Shown in pieces: positions 1 to 9,134 of a DNA stretch of 64,000 bases; the stretch's first letter is position 1; every line of letters begins with the position of its first letter. Made by a program: the position numbers and the translations under genes. The notes below the pieces were generated by a model. It saw nothing but the letters and a program-made list of their open reading frames with translations, made no database searches and was not told the DNA's origin. Location: positions 210,335 to 274,334 of the forward strand of contig DEXE01000007.1 of assembly GCA_002363955.1 (NCBI GenBank), given 5' to 3'. Source of the stretch: Methylophaga sp. UBA3192. Its GTDB lineage: Bacteria; Pseudomonadota; Gammaproteobacteria; Nitrosococcales; Methylophagaceae.

Positions 1-57
1 CTTTCTTTTCACTTTCCCATTAATTGTTAGTACTTCAGCCAAAAACATTAACAAACA

Positions 58-81
58 CTAATTTAGTATTTTCTAATTTAG
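58..81. promoter_or_regulatory. Tandem palindromic operator upstream of the persulfide operon
   Basis: The 9-bp palindrome CTAATTTAG (4+1+4) occurs twice, at 58-66 and 73-81, 15 bp apart. A -10-like TATACT lies at 92-97, so the repeats would cover the -35 region. The regulator begins at 126. This fits autorepression by the ArsR-type protein; assigning the site to that protein is inference. Confidence 0.6.
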
Positions 82-125
82 AAAACTGGAATATACTTGC
101 ACTATTATTTTTGCAAGGATCTCTT

Positions 126-476
126 ATGAGCACTCTCCCCCTATCTTTTCCTGAGATTAGCGAAATGCAATCCCATGCCAAAGCAGCAGCCGCTTTGCTC
201 AAGCAAATGAGCAACGAGCATCGGCTAATGATCTTATGTGCTTTGGGAAACCAGGAACTGGCCGTCAGTGAAATCAATCATCTGGTGCCGCTTAGTCAGT
301 CGGCATTATCACAACATCTTGCCAGTCTGCGTCATGCTGAATTAGTCAAAACACGCAAAGACTCACAAACCGTCTATTACCGACTGAATGGCGATGCCGC
401 GCTACGCATCATTGCCGTTTTGCAATCTCTGTACTGTCCTAAATATCAAACTTCTTCATGTGGAGAAAAATCATGA
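126..476 (+). CDS. bigR: ArsR-family persulfide-responsive repressor, BigR/SqrR-like
   Basis: A 116-residue winged-helix ArsR-family regulator. The helix-turn-helix covers roughly residues 45-70 (SQSALSQHLASLRHAEL). Two cysteines, C38 and C103, sit where BigR and SqrR carry the pair that forms a disulfide or polysulfide bridge on exposure to persulfide and releases DNA. The ATG at 126 was chosen because it is preceded by AAGGAT and gives a normal family start; an in-frame extension to 24 would run through the promoter. The last codons overlap the next gene as ATGA. It probably represses its own operon through the palindromes at 58-81. BigR-type function rests on the cysteines and the operon content, not on a search. 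Confidence 0.82.
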   Translation: MSTLPLSFPEISEMQSHAKAAAALLKQMSNEHRLMILCALGNQELAVSEINHLVPLSQSALSQHLASLRHAELVKTRKDSQTVYYRLNGDAALRIIAVLQSLYCPKYQTSSCGEKS

Positions 477-1006
477 GTTATTCCATCGAAAAACCAGAAA
501 CAGTATTTTTAAACAAAACACCTGACGATATTTGCATCATCGATGTCAGAACAACCGCCGAAGTTAACGCAAAATCGTTGCCCAGCGCCATCCATTTGCC
601 ACTACAGGCCTTCAATGTTGAAGCATTGCAAAAGGCAATCAACAAGCAATCAGCTAACCCTGAGAAAATTTATTTTTTATGCCATTCAGGACGACGTGCA
701 GAAACTGCCGCCAAACAAATTGATGGGCAAGTTTCCCAATCATTAGTGGTCATTGAGGGCGGCATTCAAGCTGTTGAAAAGATGAATCCTGATTGGGTGA
801 TTACCCAAGGAAAAGCTATTTCAATTGAACGTCAGGTACGTATTACTGCGGGTGGTTTGGTGTTACTGGGGGTGATTTTAGGGTTTGCGATACATTCAGC
901 CTGGTTTGCCCTATCCGGTTTTGTCGGCGCAGGACTGATGTTCTCAGGAATAACCGATAGCTGTGCGATGGGCATGATCATCGCCAAAATGCCATGGAAT
1001 AAATAA
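473..1006 (+). CDS. Membrane-anchored rhodanese with DUF2892 domain, YgaP-like
   Basis: A 177-residue protein with one rhodanese domain (about 1-115) followed by two membrane helices of the DUF2892 type and the tail SCAMGMIIAKMPW typical of YgaP. The active-site loop CHSGRR places the persulfide-carrying cysteine at residue 70. Rhodaneses move sulfane sulfur between thiols; here it would work at the inner membrane on persulfide delivered to or from the dioxygenase at 1851. Start ATG 473 has GGAG eight bases upstream and overlaps the regulator stop codon, so the two are translationally coupled. Confidence 0.88.
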   Translation: MSYSIEKPETVFLNKTPDDICIIDVRTTAEVNAKSLPSAIHLPLQAFNVEALQKAINKQSANPEKIYFLCHSGRRAETAAKQIDGQVSQSLVVIEGGIQAVEKMNPDWVITQGKAISIERQVRITAGGLVLLGVILGFAIHSAWFALSGFVGAGLMFSGITDSCAMGMIIAKMPWNK

Positions 1007-1012
1007 AAAATC

Positions 1013-1837
1013 ATGCTGCTGATACTGGGCATTGTGATTGGTTTATTGCTGGGCCTGACCGGCGCAGGCGGCTCGGTATTTGCCGTACCACTTTTGATTA
1101 TGATTGGCGGCATTTCAATTCATGAAGCGGTGACATTGTCGTTAGCGGCTGTCGCTGCCATCACATTGTATGGCAGCGTACGAAATCTCACAAAACAAAC
1201 TATTTTATGGCTGCCAGCGGCCCTATTGGCCGGTAGCGGCATATTGGCGGCACCGCTTGGCAAAGTGTTAGGCACGATGCTCAGTGAAACCATACTGATG
1301 GCAGGGTTCAGTATTTTAGCCATCCTCATTGCCATTCGTATGTGGTTGACGGCAACAACGATGCCGGAAGCCAGTAAAGTCGTACGTGGCAGTCATTTAT
1401 CATTAGAGAGCACTAATGGCCTGCTGTGTAAATTCAGTCCAACCGGCCAATTTCAAATGCGTCCAAAATGTATGAGCGGCCTGCTGTTGGGCGGTTTAAT
1501 GGTCGGCTTGTTATCCGGATTATTCGGCGTGGGCGGTGGGTTTCTGATTATCCCTTTACTGCTTTTGCTCAGTCAGGTCAGCATGATACAAGCGGTCAGC
1601 ACCTCATTAGTGGTCATAGCGTTTATCAGCAGCAGCGGTTTTATTGCTCATATTGTATTGGGCGAAACAACACATTTGTCATTGGGTTCACTGGCCTGGT
1701 TAATTACCGGCGGTTTACTCGGTATGTTTGCGGGACAGTTACTCAGTCACAGGATTGCCAATGCCAGCTTACAGAAAATCTTTGCCATCGGTTTGATGGC
1801 AGTTTCCGCACTGATGTTATTCACACAACTGATATAG
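1013..1837 (+). CDS. TauE/SafE-family sulfite/sulfonate exporter
   Basis: A 274-residue hydrophobic protein with the internal duplication typical of TauE/SafE: the glycine-rich motif GLLLGLTGAGGS near the N-terminus recurs as GLLSGLFGVGGGF in the second half. About eight membrane helices are expected. Members export sulfite, sulfoacetate or related anions. Lying six bases after the rhodanese and just before a persulfide dioxygenase, which makes sulfite, it most likely removes sulfite formed during sulfide detoxification. The substrate is inferred from context. Confidence 0.83.
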   Translation: MLLILGIVIGLLLGLTGAGGSVFAVPLLIMIGGISIHEAVTLSLAAVAAITLYGSVRNLTKQTILWLPAALLAGSGILAAPLGKVLGTMLSETILMAGFSILAILIAIRMWLTATTMPEASKVVRGSHLSLESTNGLLCKFSPTGQFQMRPKCMSGLLLGGLMVGLLSGLFGVGGGFLIIPLLLLLSQVSMIQAVSTSLVVIAFISSSGFIAHIVLGETTHLSLGSLAWLITGGLLGMFAGQLLSHRIANASLQKIFAIGLMAVSALMLFTQLI

Positions 1838-1850
1838 GATATAAATCACC

Positions 1851-2546
1851 ATGCTATTCAGACAACTTTATGAAAAACATTCGTCAACCTACACGTATTT
1901 AATTGCTGACAATGAAAGCAAAGAAGCCCTGTTAATTGATCCGGTGGTTGATGAAACAGATGGATATTTGAGGTTATTGAACGAACTGGGATTAACCCTC
2001 AAAATCGCCATGGATACCCATACTCATGCCGATCATATTACGGCTCTGGGCAAACTTCGTGATATAACGGGTTGTGAGACCTATATGGGACAACAGGCCA
2101 ATTCTTCCTGCGCCAATGACAGTTTCCATGATGGAAGCCAAATTGTTGTCGGAAAGCTGACCCTGACAGCACTGCACACCCCTGGGCATACCGATGACTC
2201 TTACAGCTTTATGCTGGAGCATGCGGGTCAGAAATATCTGTTTACCGGGGATACGTTATTGATTCGTGGCACTGGTCGAACGGATTTTCAAAATGGCAGT
2301 GCAATAGAACAGTACAGCAGTCTGTTCGACAAATTATTGAAATTTCCAGAGGACACGTGGGTCTATCCGGCGCATGATTATAAAGGCTGGATGGTCAGTA
2401 CCATCGGTGAAGAACGCCAGCATAACCCACGTTTGCAAGTGAAAGATGTGGTTGAATACAAGCAAATCATGGATAACCTGAATTTGCCCAATCCTAAAAT
2501 GATGGATGTCGCCGTACCGGCTAATCGCGCCTGTGGCAATATTTAA
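1851..2546 (+). CDS. ETHE1-type persulfide dioxygenase (metallo-beta-lactamase fold)
   Basis: A 231-residue MBL-fold enzyme. The motif THTHADH gives H57, H59, D61 and H62; H113 lies in HTPGHT and D134 in FTGDT, followed by RGTGRTDF, which is diagnostic for ETHE1/Blh persulfide dioxygenases. These non-heme iron enzymes oxidise glutathione persulfide to sulfite and glutathione. It is the last gene of the sulfide operon. Unlike Blh of some bacteria, no DUF442 phosphatase-like domain is fused to it. It ends four bases before the convergent diguanylate cyclase gene, with no visible terminator between them. Confidence 0.88.
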   Translation: MLFRQLYEKHSSTYTYLIADNESKEALLIDPVVDETDGYLRLLNELGLTLKIAMDTHTHADHITALGKLRDITGCETYMGQQANSSCANDSFHDGSQIVVGKLTLTALHTPGHTDDSYSFMLEHAGQKYLFTGDTLLIRGTGRTDFQNGSAIEQYSSLFDKLLKFPEDTWVYPAHDYKGWMVSTIGEERQHNPRLQVKDVVEYKQIMDNLNLPNPKMMDVAVPANRACGNI

Positions 2547-2550
2547 TTGC

Positions 2551-3489
2551 TCAGGCAGACTGAATGCAGTTACGGCCTTTTTGCTTGGCCTGATAGAGCT
2601 GTTTATCTGCTCTATCAATCAGTTCATTATGCTCATCATTTGCCGATGGAATCATGGTGCTGACGCCCAGGCTAATAGTGAGCAACTGACTGACTTTTGA
2701 GCGGTCGTGAGGGATCTGTTTTTTGAAAAGTGCCTGCCGACAACGCTCGGCTATGGACCAGGCGGCATTATTATCTGTTTCCGGCAACAGCATCACAAAC
2801 TCTTCGCCACCAAAGCGTCCAAAAAAATCCCGGGAACGTACGGCAACATTATTCAAGGTTGCAGCAACCTGCTTCAGACAATCATCACCCTGCAAATGAC
2901 CATAACAATCGTTGTATTCTTTGAAAAAGTCGATATCAATAACGATCAATGACAATGGCTGTTTATTCTGCCGAGCCTTTAGCCACTCAGTTTCAATGAC
3001 CGTATCAAACATGCGACGATTGGCTACACCGGTCAATCCATCTTTGAAAGACAGTTCTTCAAGTTCTTTTTGTAACTTGATCAGTTCCTGTTCCGTTTTT
3101 TTACGTTCACTGATATCGAACATAAAACCAATTAATGAATCGACCTCACCATTTTCCTTGCGAACCACATGAACTACATCGCGGATCCAAACATAGTCGC
3201 CATTTTTTGTCAGTGCTCGATAATCGGCTTCATGATCAACGCCTGACTGGGATTGCGAAACACAGAAATCCACTACCCACTGCCGATCTTCCGGATGCAT
3301 TCGGGTTGCCCAGTCTTCAACCGACTGCCAGCTGGAAGGCTCCCAACCCAGCAGTTCTTCAATCTGTGGACCAATATAGGAGAATCGCAAACTTGCCCAA
3401 TCTATTTTCCACGGAATAGCCCTGGTCGATTCGAGCAGCGTTTTGTAGACACCGTTATCGGTGGGGTTGTCGTTTATCAAATCGGTCAT
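2551..3489 (-). CDS. PAS-GGDEF diguanylate cyclase
   Basis: 312 residues: an N-terminal PAS fold (about 15-130, ending in the PAC-like FDISERKKTEQEL), a short coiled linker and a GGDEF domain beginning at FKDGLTGVANRRMF. The catalytic motif is GGEEF (227-231), and an RxxD inhibitory I-site, RSRD (218-221), lies five residues before it, so activity and c-di-GMP feedback should both be intact. No membrane segment or EAL domain is present, so the protein should be cytoplasmic. The ligand of the PAS domain cannot be read from the sequence. Confidence 0.9.
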   Translation of the reverse strand: MTDLINDNPTDNGVYKTLLESTRAIPWKIDWASLRFSYIGPQIEELLGWEPSSWQSVEDWATRMHPEDRQWVVDFCVSQSQSGVDHEADYRALTKNGDYVWIRDVVHVVRKENGEVDSLIGFMFDISERKKTEQELIKLQKELEELSFKDGLTGVANRRMFDTVIETEWLKARQNKQPLSLIVIDIDFFKEYNDCYGHLQGDDCLKQVAATLNNVAVRSRDFFGRFGGEEFVMLLPETDNNAAWSIAERCRQALFKKQIPHDRSKVSQLLTISLGVSTMIPSANDEHNELIDRADKQLYQAKQKGRNCIQSA

Positions 3490-3570
3490 GGCAACACTCG
3501 TTGAGACTTACCGTTAAGGGTACTTATTCCACAACATAAACAAGGTTTTTATAATCCATTCTGAGTCAAT

Positions 3571-4953
3571 TTAACGTATTTTTCTGGCCCGAATTGTACG
3601 GCCTTTGATTTTTCCATCGGCCAGATAATTCATTGCCTGTCGCAATGCGGATTTGCTAACAGCCACATAACTCGACATATCAAAAATATCGATCTTGCCG
3701 ATATCGGCACCATCCAACCCAGCATCCCCCGTCAATGCCCCTAAAATATCTCCTGGTCGAAGTTTGTTTTTACGCCCGGCATCCAGTTGAATAGTCACCA
3801 TATTGGCTTCAAGGGTATAACTGTCATCGCGATCCAGCGAAGCTGGTACATCACAGCGACACGGTTTTTTCTGATATTTCTCAATTGCCAGCATGCGTGG
3901 CATTTCAGCTTCAGCTACCAGACTCATAGCCAGACCTGACTCTCCTGCCCGACCAGTTCGACCGATACGATGTACATACACTTCCGGATCACGTGGTAAT
4001 TCATAGTTAATTACCATTTCAATCGCTTTGATATCCAGCCCACGCGCGGCCACATCGGTGGCAACCAAAACAGGACAACTCTGGTTGGCAAAACGCACCA
4101 GGACCTGATCCCTTTCACGTTGTTCCAAATCGCCATGAATGGGCTGGGCATCAATTTTATGGTTACGAAGCCATTCTGCCACTTCATCACATTGTTTTTT
4201 GGTATGACAGAACACAATCGCGTTTTTAGGCTGATAATGCTGAAACAACATTAGCAATGAACTGTTACGCTCATGCTTTTTGATTTCGTAAAACAGCTGA
4301 TCGATGACCGCTTGTTGATGTTGTGACTCAACAGTAATTCTTGTCGGATCGCGCTGAATAGTACGACTGATCTGTTTGATACCGTCGGGAAACGTCGCTG
4401 AAAACAATAAGGTTTGTCTGGAGCCTGGCGTTTGTTTAATGATTTCTTGCATTGCATCAACAAAGCCCATATCCAGCATGCGATCGGCTTCATCCAGCAC
4501 CACAGTTTTGACTTTATTGAGTTTCAGAGTGGATTTTTTCAGATGGTCCTGAATCCTTCCCGGTGTGCCTACAACAATATGTGCACCGTATTCCAATGAC
4601 ACAATTTGTGGGCCTAACGGTTTACCCCCGCATAACATCACCAGTTTAAGATTCGGGATAGAACGTCCCAGACGACGTAATTCTTTGCCTACCTGATCGG
4701 CCAACTCCCGTGTTGGGCAAATAATTAAGGCTTGCACGGCAAAAAAGTCAGGCTTAATCGTTTGTAAAAGACCAAGGCCAAAGGCAGCGGTTTTACCACT
4801 GCCGGTTTTTGCCTGGGCAATCAAATCCTTGCCCTGCAGGATCAGTGGCAGGCTCTGCGCCTGTACAGCGGTCATTTGTTTGTAACCGAGCGAATCAAGT
4901 ACAGCCAGTTGTTCAGCAGGTAACTTCAGCTTAGAAAAATCATTTTCAGACAT
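3571..4953 (-). CDS. dbpA: ATP-dependent RNA helicase DbpA
   Basis: 460 residues, close to the 457 of E. coli DbpA. DEAD-box motifs occur in order: AKTGSGKT (Walker A), PTRELA, DEAD, SAT, and HRIGRTGRAG (motif VI), followed by a C-terminal RRM-like DbpA domain that binds 23S rRNA hairpin 92. DbpA remodels the large-subunit peptidyl-transferase region during ribosome assembly. The start at 4953 (MSENDFSKL) is preferred to an upstream in-frame ATG at 4986, because DbpA proteins start just before the Q motif. The SD for either start is weak. Confidence 0.93.
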   Translation of the reverse strand: MSENDFSKLKLPAEQLAVLDSLGYKQMTAVQAQSLPLILQGKDLIAQAKTGSGKTAAFGLGLLQTIKPDFFAVQALIICPTRELADQVGKELRRLGRSIPNLKLVMLCGGKPLGPQIVSLEYGAHIVVGTPGRIQDHLKKSTLKLNKVKTVVLDEADRMLDMGFVDAMQEIIKQTPGSRQTLLFSATFPDGIKQISRTIQRDPTRITVESQHQQAVIDQLFYEIKKHERNSSLLMLFQHYQPKNAIVFCHTKKQCDEVAEWLRNHKIDAQPIHGDLEQRERDQVLVRFANQSCPVLVATDVAARGLDIKAIEMVINYELPRDPEVYVHRIGRTGRAGESGLAMSLVAEAEMPRMLAIEKYQKKPCRCDVPASLDRDDSYTLEANMVTIQLDAGRKNKLRPGDILGALTGDAGLDGADIGKIDIFDMSSYVAVSKSALRQAMNYLADGKIKGRTIRARKIR

Positions 4954-5103
4954 GGGAAACTTTAAACAGAGAAAGATAGCGCGCATGATACCAAAAAGCT
5001 CGCTGAAACATTGCTTTACCTGAATTTACATTCATGGCAATGAACCCCAACACAGACTGCAAGTCTGATAGTCATCAGCCAGCCAAACTGTGAGGTAATG
5101 GCT

Positions 5104-5958
5104 ATGTCATTCATTAAAAATCTATTTCTTCCAGCTTTCACCGCCAGCCTGCTTACTGGACTAATGGTATTTATACCAAGTCAACACAGTTATGCCGATG
5201 TGTCGGTGAACGTGCAACTTGGTCAGAATATGCATAATCGACCACACCATGGTATTTCGGGAAACCGGCATTATCGCTCCCCTTCTATCGGTATTACTGG
5301 CCACCGTTCATTTGGACTGGATCCCAGGCTCAACCACTTCAAGCAACCTCGTTATAAACCGTATTACCGACATTACGATACAACCCGACCTCGTCATCGA
5401 ACAGGCTATTATGGTTTTCGAGGCAACAGTATCACCCTGATTACACCGATTGTTTATTCTCAGAATTATCAAAATGCCGACCCTATACGTCGCTATACAG
5501 CTAATTCATCACGGCCCCTTTCCACAGCTGCGTCTATATCAAACTATTCCAATCTTGATGGTTGGGAAGCATTATCACGCTATGAATCAACAACAGCGAT
5601 TAATGCCTTTAAAGCGCAATCCAGTAAAAATCCCAAAGCTTCTTTACCCAAAATTGGTTTTGCTTTAGCCACGGCTTTACAGGGTGAAACGGATAAAGCA
5701 TTTTGGGCTTTGAACCTGGCATTAATTGCCGATACCAGTGATCTGCGTTATTTCAGCGCCGATCCCGGCCTGCAATTGGTGATTGATGATTTATTGGAAA
5801 ATTATCATAACAAACCTTTGATGACGGCCACCCTGCTTTATTTGAAGCAGGATTACCGTTCAGCTCGAACACTGATAAAAACGGCATTGAATGAATGCGA
5901 TAACTGTTCCGCCACTCGGAATATGCAGCGGTTAATACAGCAACGGCTCAATGGCTAA
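5104..5958 (+). CDS. Exported protein of unknown function, His/Arg/Tyr-rich with helical C-terminal half
   Basis: A 284-residue protein of no recognised family. An N-terminal signal peptide is clear (MSFIKNLFLPAF to HSYA|DVSV). Residues about 35-120 are low complexity and rich in H, R, Y, P and G; the C-terminal half (about 155-280) is alanine/leucine-rich and helical and resembles TPR-type repeats. The GAGG at 5092-5095 is eight bases from ATG 5104 but only two from ATG 5098, so 5104 is preferred. It is probably periplasmic and is transcribed alone, ending at a hairpin shared with the convergent channel gene. Confidence 0.7.
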   Translation: MSFIKNLFLPAFTASLLTGLMVFIPSQHSYADVSVNVQLGQNMHNRPHHGISGNRHYRSPSIGITGHRSFGLDPRLNHFKQPRYKPYYRHYDTTRPRHRTGYYGFRGNSITLITPIVYSQNYQNADPIRRYTANSSRPLSTAASISNYSNLDGWEALSRYESTTAINAFKAQSSKNPKASLPKIGFALATALQGETDKAFWALNLALIADTSDLRYFSADPGLQLVIDDLLENYHNKPLMTATLLYLKQDYRSARTLIKTALNECDNCSATRNMQRLIQQRLNG

Positions 5959-5963
5959 ATAAA

Positions 5964-5993
5964 AAACACCCTGCCGTTATCAACAGGGTGTTT
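5964..5993. terminator. Bidirectional rho-independent terminator
   Basis: A perfect 10-bp stem, AAACACCCTG paired with CAGGGTGTTT, with a 10-base loop. It lies between the convergent exported-protein and channel genes; the A-run at 5961-5966 serves as a U-tract for minus-strand transcripts. Confidence 0.85.
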
Positions 5994-5998
5994 ACTGT

Positions 5999-8317
5999 TT
6001 AATGTTCTTCATCGAAATCCTGTTTATGCTTTGGATTGGATTTCGAAGATTTTGAGCTTTCTGTTTTTTCAGACTTCTGCTCTAACTGAATGGCAGAATT
6101 TGCATCCGAGTCTCCGACCATTTTCAGCGGTGCAGGTGGCGCAGAACCATCTTTATCCTGACCAAAGTAAATGGTCATATGCGGGAATGGAATCTCAATG
6201 CCCGCCGCATCCAGATGCTGTTTAACCAGACGATTATAAGCCCGGCCGACACCCCATTGTGTCCCCGGAAGGGTTTTAATACGTACCCGGATATTCACCG
6301 AACTGTCCGCCAGCGCGGTCACACCATGGACTTCCAGTTCGTCGATCAGAATTTTTTCACGCTGTTCAGGATCAGCCATTAATTCAGCAAACGCTTCACG
6401 CAGATGCACAATGACTTCATCTGTATTTTCACGATACGCCACACCATATTCACCAACATGGTAAGCAAACTCCCGCATAAAGTTGGAAACAGTATCCACC
6501 GCCGAAAACGGAATCATATGGTAGGTACCGGATAAATCACGTAAGCCTAACGAACGGATAGTAAGTTTTTCAGCGGTCCCCGTAATACCACCAGCTGTCA
6601 CAATATCTCCGGCATTAATGGCATTTTCCATTTGAATAAATACACCGGTAATCACATCCTGAACCAGTTTCTGGGCACCAAAACCAATAGCCAGACCCAA
6701 TACACCAGCCCCTGCCAGTAATGGTCCGATATTGACACCTATTTCTGCCAGCACAATCATCACTGTCATAATGATCAGAGCAATCGCTGCCGCATTACGG
6801 AAAATGGTCAATAATGTTTTTGCTCTGGCCGTAGGCATCTGACCATCATCATTAGGGTTTAGCCGATGCTCAATCCAACTGGCCAGAGCAATCCAGATGG
6901 CCATCGCACCCACAAGGATCGCCGCCACACTGATTACTGTACCGATAGTCTGAATACCCGCATCTGAAGCTAACCAGGCCGAAAGACTGAATATTCCCCA
7001 CGCATCCAGAATCACGGCAGCAACCACTACGACCAGCAAAATGCGTAAGGTTTTATAGATATTGGGCACAAATCCATTCAACCGTTCTTCGAGTAATGGA
7101 AAACGTGAACGCAAATCATCTGAAACATGTACCGGATGACCAAGGGTTTTGGCCATAAATTTTGCCACTAAGCCGCCAATCACTAATGCCATAATCGTTT
7201 GGAAAGTGGCTTTAAGCATCATCGGCAAGGCATCCTCCGGACGAAGTAATAATGCTCCCGCCATTACGGCAAAATAAACAATACCCAACACATGCCAGCT
7301 GCGCGCAAGAATTCCCAGACTGACCCGTGAAAAACTTAAGGTGGACTGCTGCGCGTGGAATAACAAACGTTGTTTGACTAACATGCGGTTTTGCATGATC
7401 ACCAGGACGGCATAGATAAATGCACTTAATACCACCAATACACTGACCAACTGACCAATCACCGGATTAATATTCAGATTGACAAGTGGCACCACCAATA
7501 GCATGCCGTAGCCGATATAATTGGTTAAACGCACCAGCCAGATATGCCAGTATGTCGCACTTTCAGCTGAGATGGGTAATAAACGCAAAGCATCATCCCG
7601 CCCAGCAAAGACGGTTCTCAGAATCACTTTGAATATTTCAATCGCCAGAAAGGCATTCAGAAATAGCGATTGACTGACATTCATCTCACCATTACTGCCA
7701 ATGGCAAATAAAGCCACAGCATAACCGGCTACCCATGCCAAAATAACGGTTAGTAAATCAACAACTGCAGCCAGTAAAATCGCGCTGAATTTTCGAAAAA
7801 CCGGATATTCGCCATCTGCTTCAGCCCAGTCATTGGCACGGCGAAAAGCATGGCGTGCCAGACTGCGCAGCACGTAAAACATCAATAACGTGGCAGCAAT
7901 CACGACGACCAGAAAGAAGATTTCATCCAGTATCAGCTGCCAATCAAACGCGCTTTCTTGATCCGAATCCGTTCCGGTTAAAGCAGAAAAACCCGCATTC
8001 ACTGTTGAAACAATTTCTTGGGCGACGGCTTGGGTTTTATTAGCAATTTGCCGGGCAAAAGTGGGTTCAGCTACCAGACTGACTGAATCAGTCTCTTTAT
8101 CCATCGCGCCTGCGGCTTCGGCCAAATCACGCAGTTCGGTAATGAGTTTTTCACGTGCCTGCTCATTTTCAAGCGTATCGGCAAGTGCCGAGTAATGCGT
8201 TTCGTTATTGGATGAAGCAGCAGGTTCAGCCCATACCATGTCGGTAAAACTGAAGGCTAACAACAATGTCATCAGCAGACCCGAAGTTAACTTCCATTGC
8301 ATATCAAAAATCCGCAC
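5999..8317 (-). CDS. ybiO: YbiO-type MscS-family mechanosensitive channel
   Basis: 772 residues, near the 741 of E. coli YbiO. A signal peptide (ending MVWA) is followed by a periplasmic stretch containing SALADTLENEQAREKL, which resembles the YbiO N-terminus, then about ten membrane helices and the MscS core: pore helix APLLAGAGVLGLAIGFGAQ, then the beta domain with QDVITGVFIQMEN and GTAEKLTIRSLGLRD. The C-terminus is charged and Ser/Lys-rich. These channels release solutes on hypo-osmotic shock. The start is GTG 8317, with GGGAG 11 bases upstream; ATG 8302 is possible but has no SD. Confidence 0.87.
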   Translation of the reverse strand: MRIFDMQWKLTSGLLMTLLLAFSFTDMVWAEPAASSNNETHYSALADTLENEQAREKLITELRDLAEAAGAMDKETDSVSLVAEPTFARQIANKTQAVAQEIVSTVNAGFSALTGTDSDQESAFDWQLILDEIFFLVVVIAATLLMFYVLRSLARHAFRRANDWAEADGEYPVFRKFSAILLAAVVDLLTVILAWVAGYAVALFAIGSNGEMNVSQSLFLNAFLAIEIFKVILRTVFAGRDDALRLLPISAESATYWHIWLVRLTNYIGYGMLLVVPLVNLNINPVIGQLVSVLVVLSAFIYAVLVIMQNRMLVKQRLLFHAQQSTLSFSRVSLGILARSWHVLGIVYFAVMAGALLLRPEDALPMMLKATFQTIMALVIGGLVAKFMAKTLGHPVHVSDDLRSRFPLLEERLNGFVPNIYKTLRILLVVVVAAVILDAWGIFSLSAWLASDAGIQTIGTVISVAAILVGAMAIWIALASWIEHRLNPNDDGQMPTARAKTLLTIFRNAAAIALIIMTVMIVLAEIGVNIGPLLAGAGVLGLAIGFGAQKLVQDVITGVFIQMENAINAGDIVTAGGITGTAEKLTIRSLGLRDLSGTYHMIPFSAVDTVSNFMREFAYHVGEYGVAYRENTDEVIVHLREAFAELMADPEQREKILIDELEVHGVTALADSSVNIRVRIKTLPGTQWGVGRAYNRLVKQHLDAAGIEIPFPHMTIYFGQDKDGSAPPAPLKMVGDSDANSAIQLEQKSEKTESSKSSKSNPKHKQDFDEEH

Positions 8318-8482
8318 GATGCTGAGATCTCCCTTGTTTGGTTTCGTTATTTTTTAATCGATTGCAAGCCTAAAGGCTTGAGACTGATGCCATTAGTAAA
8401 TTTTTCCGGAATCCGAAAGCATTTAACTGAGCAGGCTAAAAGCGAGTGTTTGTGTTAAAGGACTCTAACAGGGCAAAAGGGT

Positions 8483-9007
8483 TCATTGCAAAACCGATAC
8501 AATTTCCAACGCCTCATTTTCATCCACTTCCACTATGACCCCTTCACCGGATAAGATGAACTCATCTAACAGCCCGGAAATATTAACCTGATGAGTAATA
8601 TAAATTCGGGGTTTCTCTGTTTGCTGCTGAACAATATGTGTCTTCCAGTCCTGCAGAAATTGTTTTTTTAAATGGCGATTTGATGCATGAAAAAACGAAT
8701 TCAATGCCGTCAGCTTTTGGGGACTTCCAAAGCCCAGTAGTTCCGCTGTTTCCAGACAACGGCACCATTCACTTGAATAAACCTCTGCATCGCTGATACC
8801 CAGATCACGAAGTTTATCGCCCAGATCAATGGCTTGTTGTCGGCCTTGCTCAGATAAATTACGTTGTGACTGGCAATCTTCCAGTTCGAATCCCGGCGGA
8901 TCACCTACTCCAGGAGCAAGCGCATGCCGGAAAATAATGATTTGCTCGGCAAAAGCTTGCACGGGCAAGAATCCCAAAACGAAGAAAACTATTCGCAAAT
9001 ATGTCAT
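8483..9007 (-). CDS. Exported histidine-phosphatase-superfamily protein
   Basis: 174 residues with a signal peptide (about 1-20, ending AFA). The catalytic RH pair is in FRHALAPG (R27, H28), the second arginine is R83 in WCRCLETAE, and the late histidine is H139 in ITHQVNIS. This is the minimal catalytic set of the phosphoglycerate-mutase-like branch. The RHG glycine is alanine, which is tolerated in exported members. The substrate is unknown. It is probably a periplasmic phosphatase, transcribed alone. Confidence 0.78.
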   Translation of the reverse strand: MTYLRIVFFVLGFLPVQAFAEQIIIFRHALAPGVGDPPGFELEDCQSQRNLSEQGRQQAIDLGDKLRDLGISDAEVYSSEWCRCLETAELLGFGSPQKLTALNSFFHASNRHLKKQFLQDWKTHIVQQQTEKPRIYITHQVNISGLLDEFILSGEGVIVEVDENEALEIVSVLQ

Positions 9008-9134
9008 TTGTTCGCAGTCATACAGTCAAACTCATTTTTCAATTGAGATTATTAATGAACATACGTAATTTAAAGGAATCACATGTGTATGATTCCATTA
9101 GGTTCAAACAGTTCATTTGAGTACCGGAGCCAAT

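Noticed and set aside
1468..1902. 144-residue frame overlapping the TauE gene
   Set aside because: Low-complexity, Gln/Tyr-rich shadow of the hydrophobic TauE frame with no SD.
8365..8380. CAAGCC-TAAA-GGCTTG hairpin considered as terminator of the histidine phosphatase gene
   Set aside because: On the minus strand it is followed by an A-rich tract, not a U-run, and the stem is only 6 bp.
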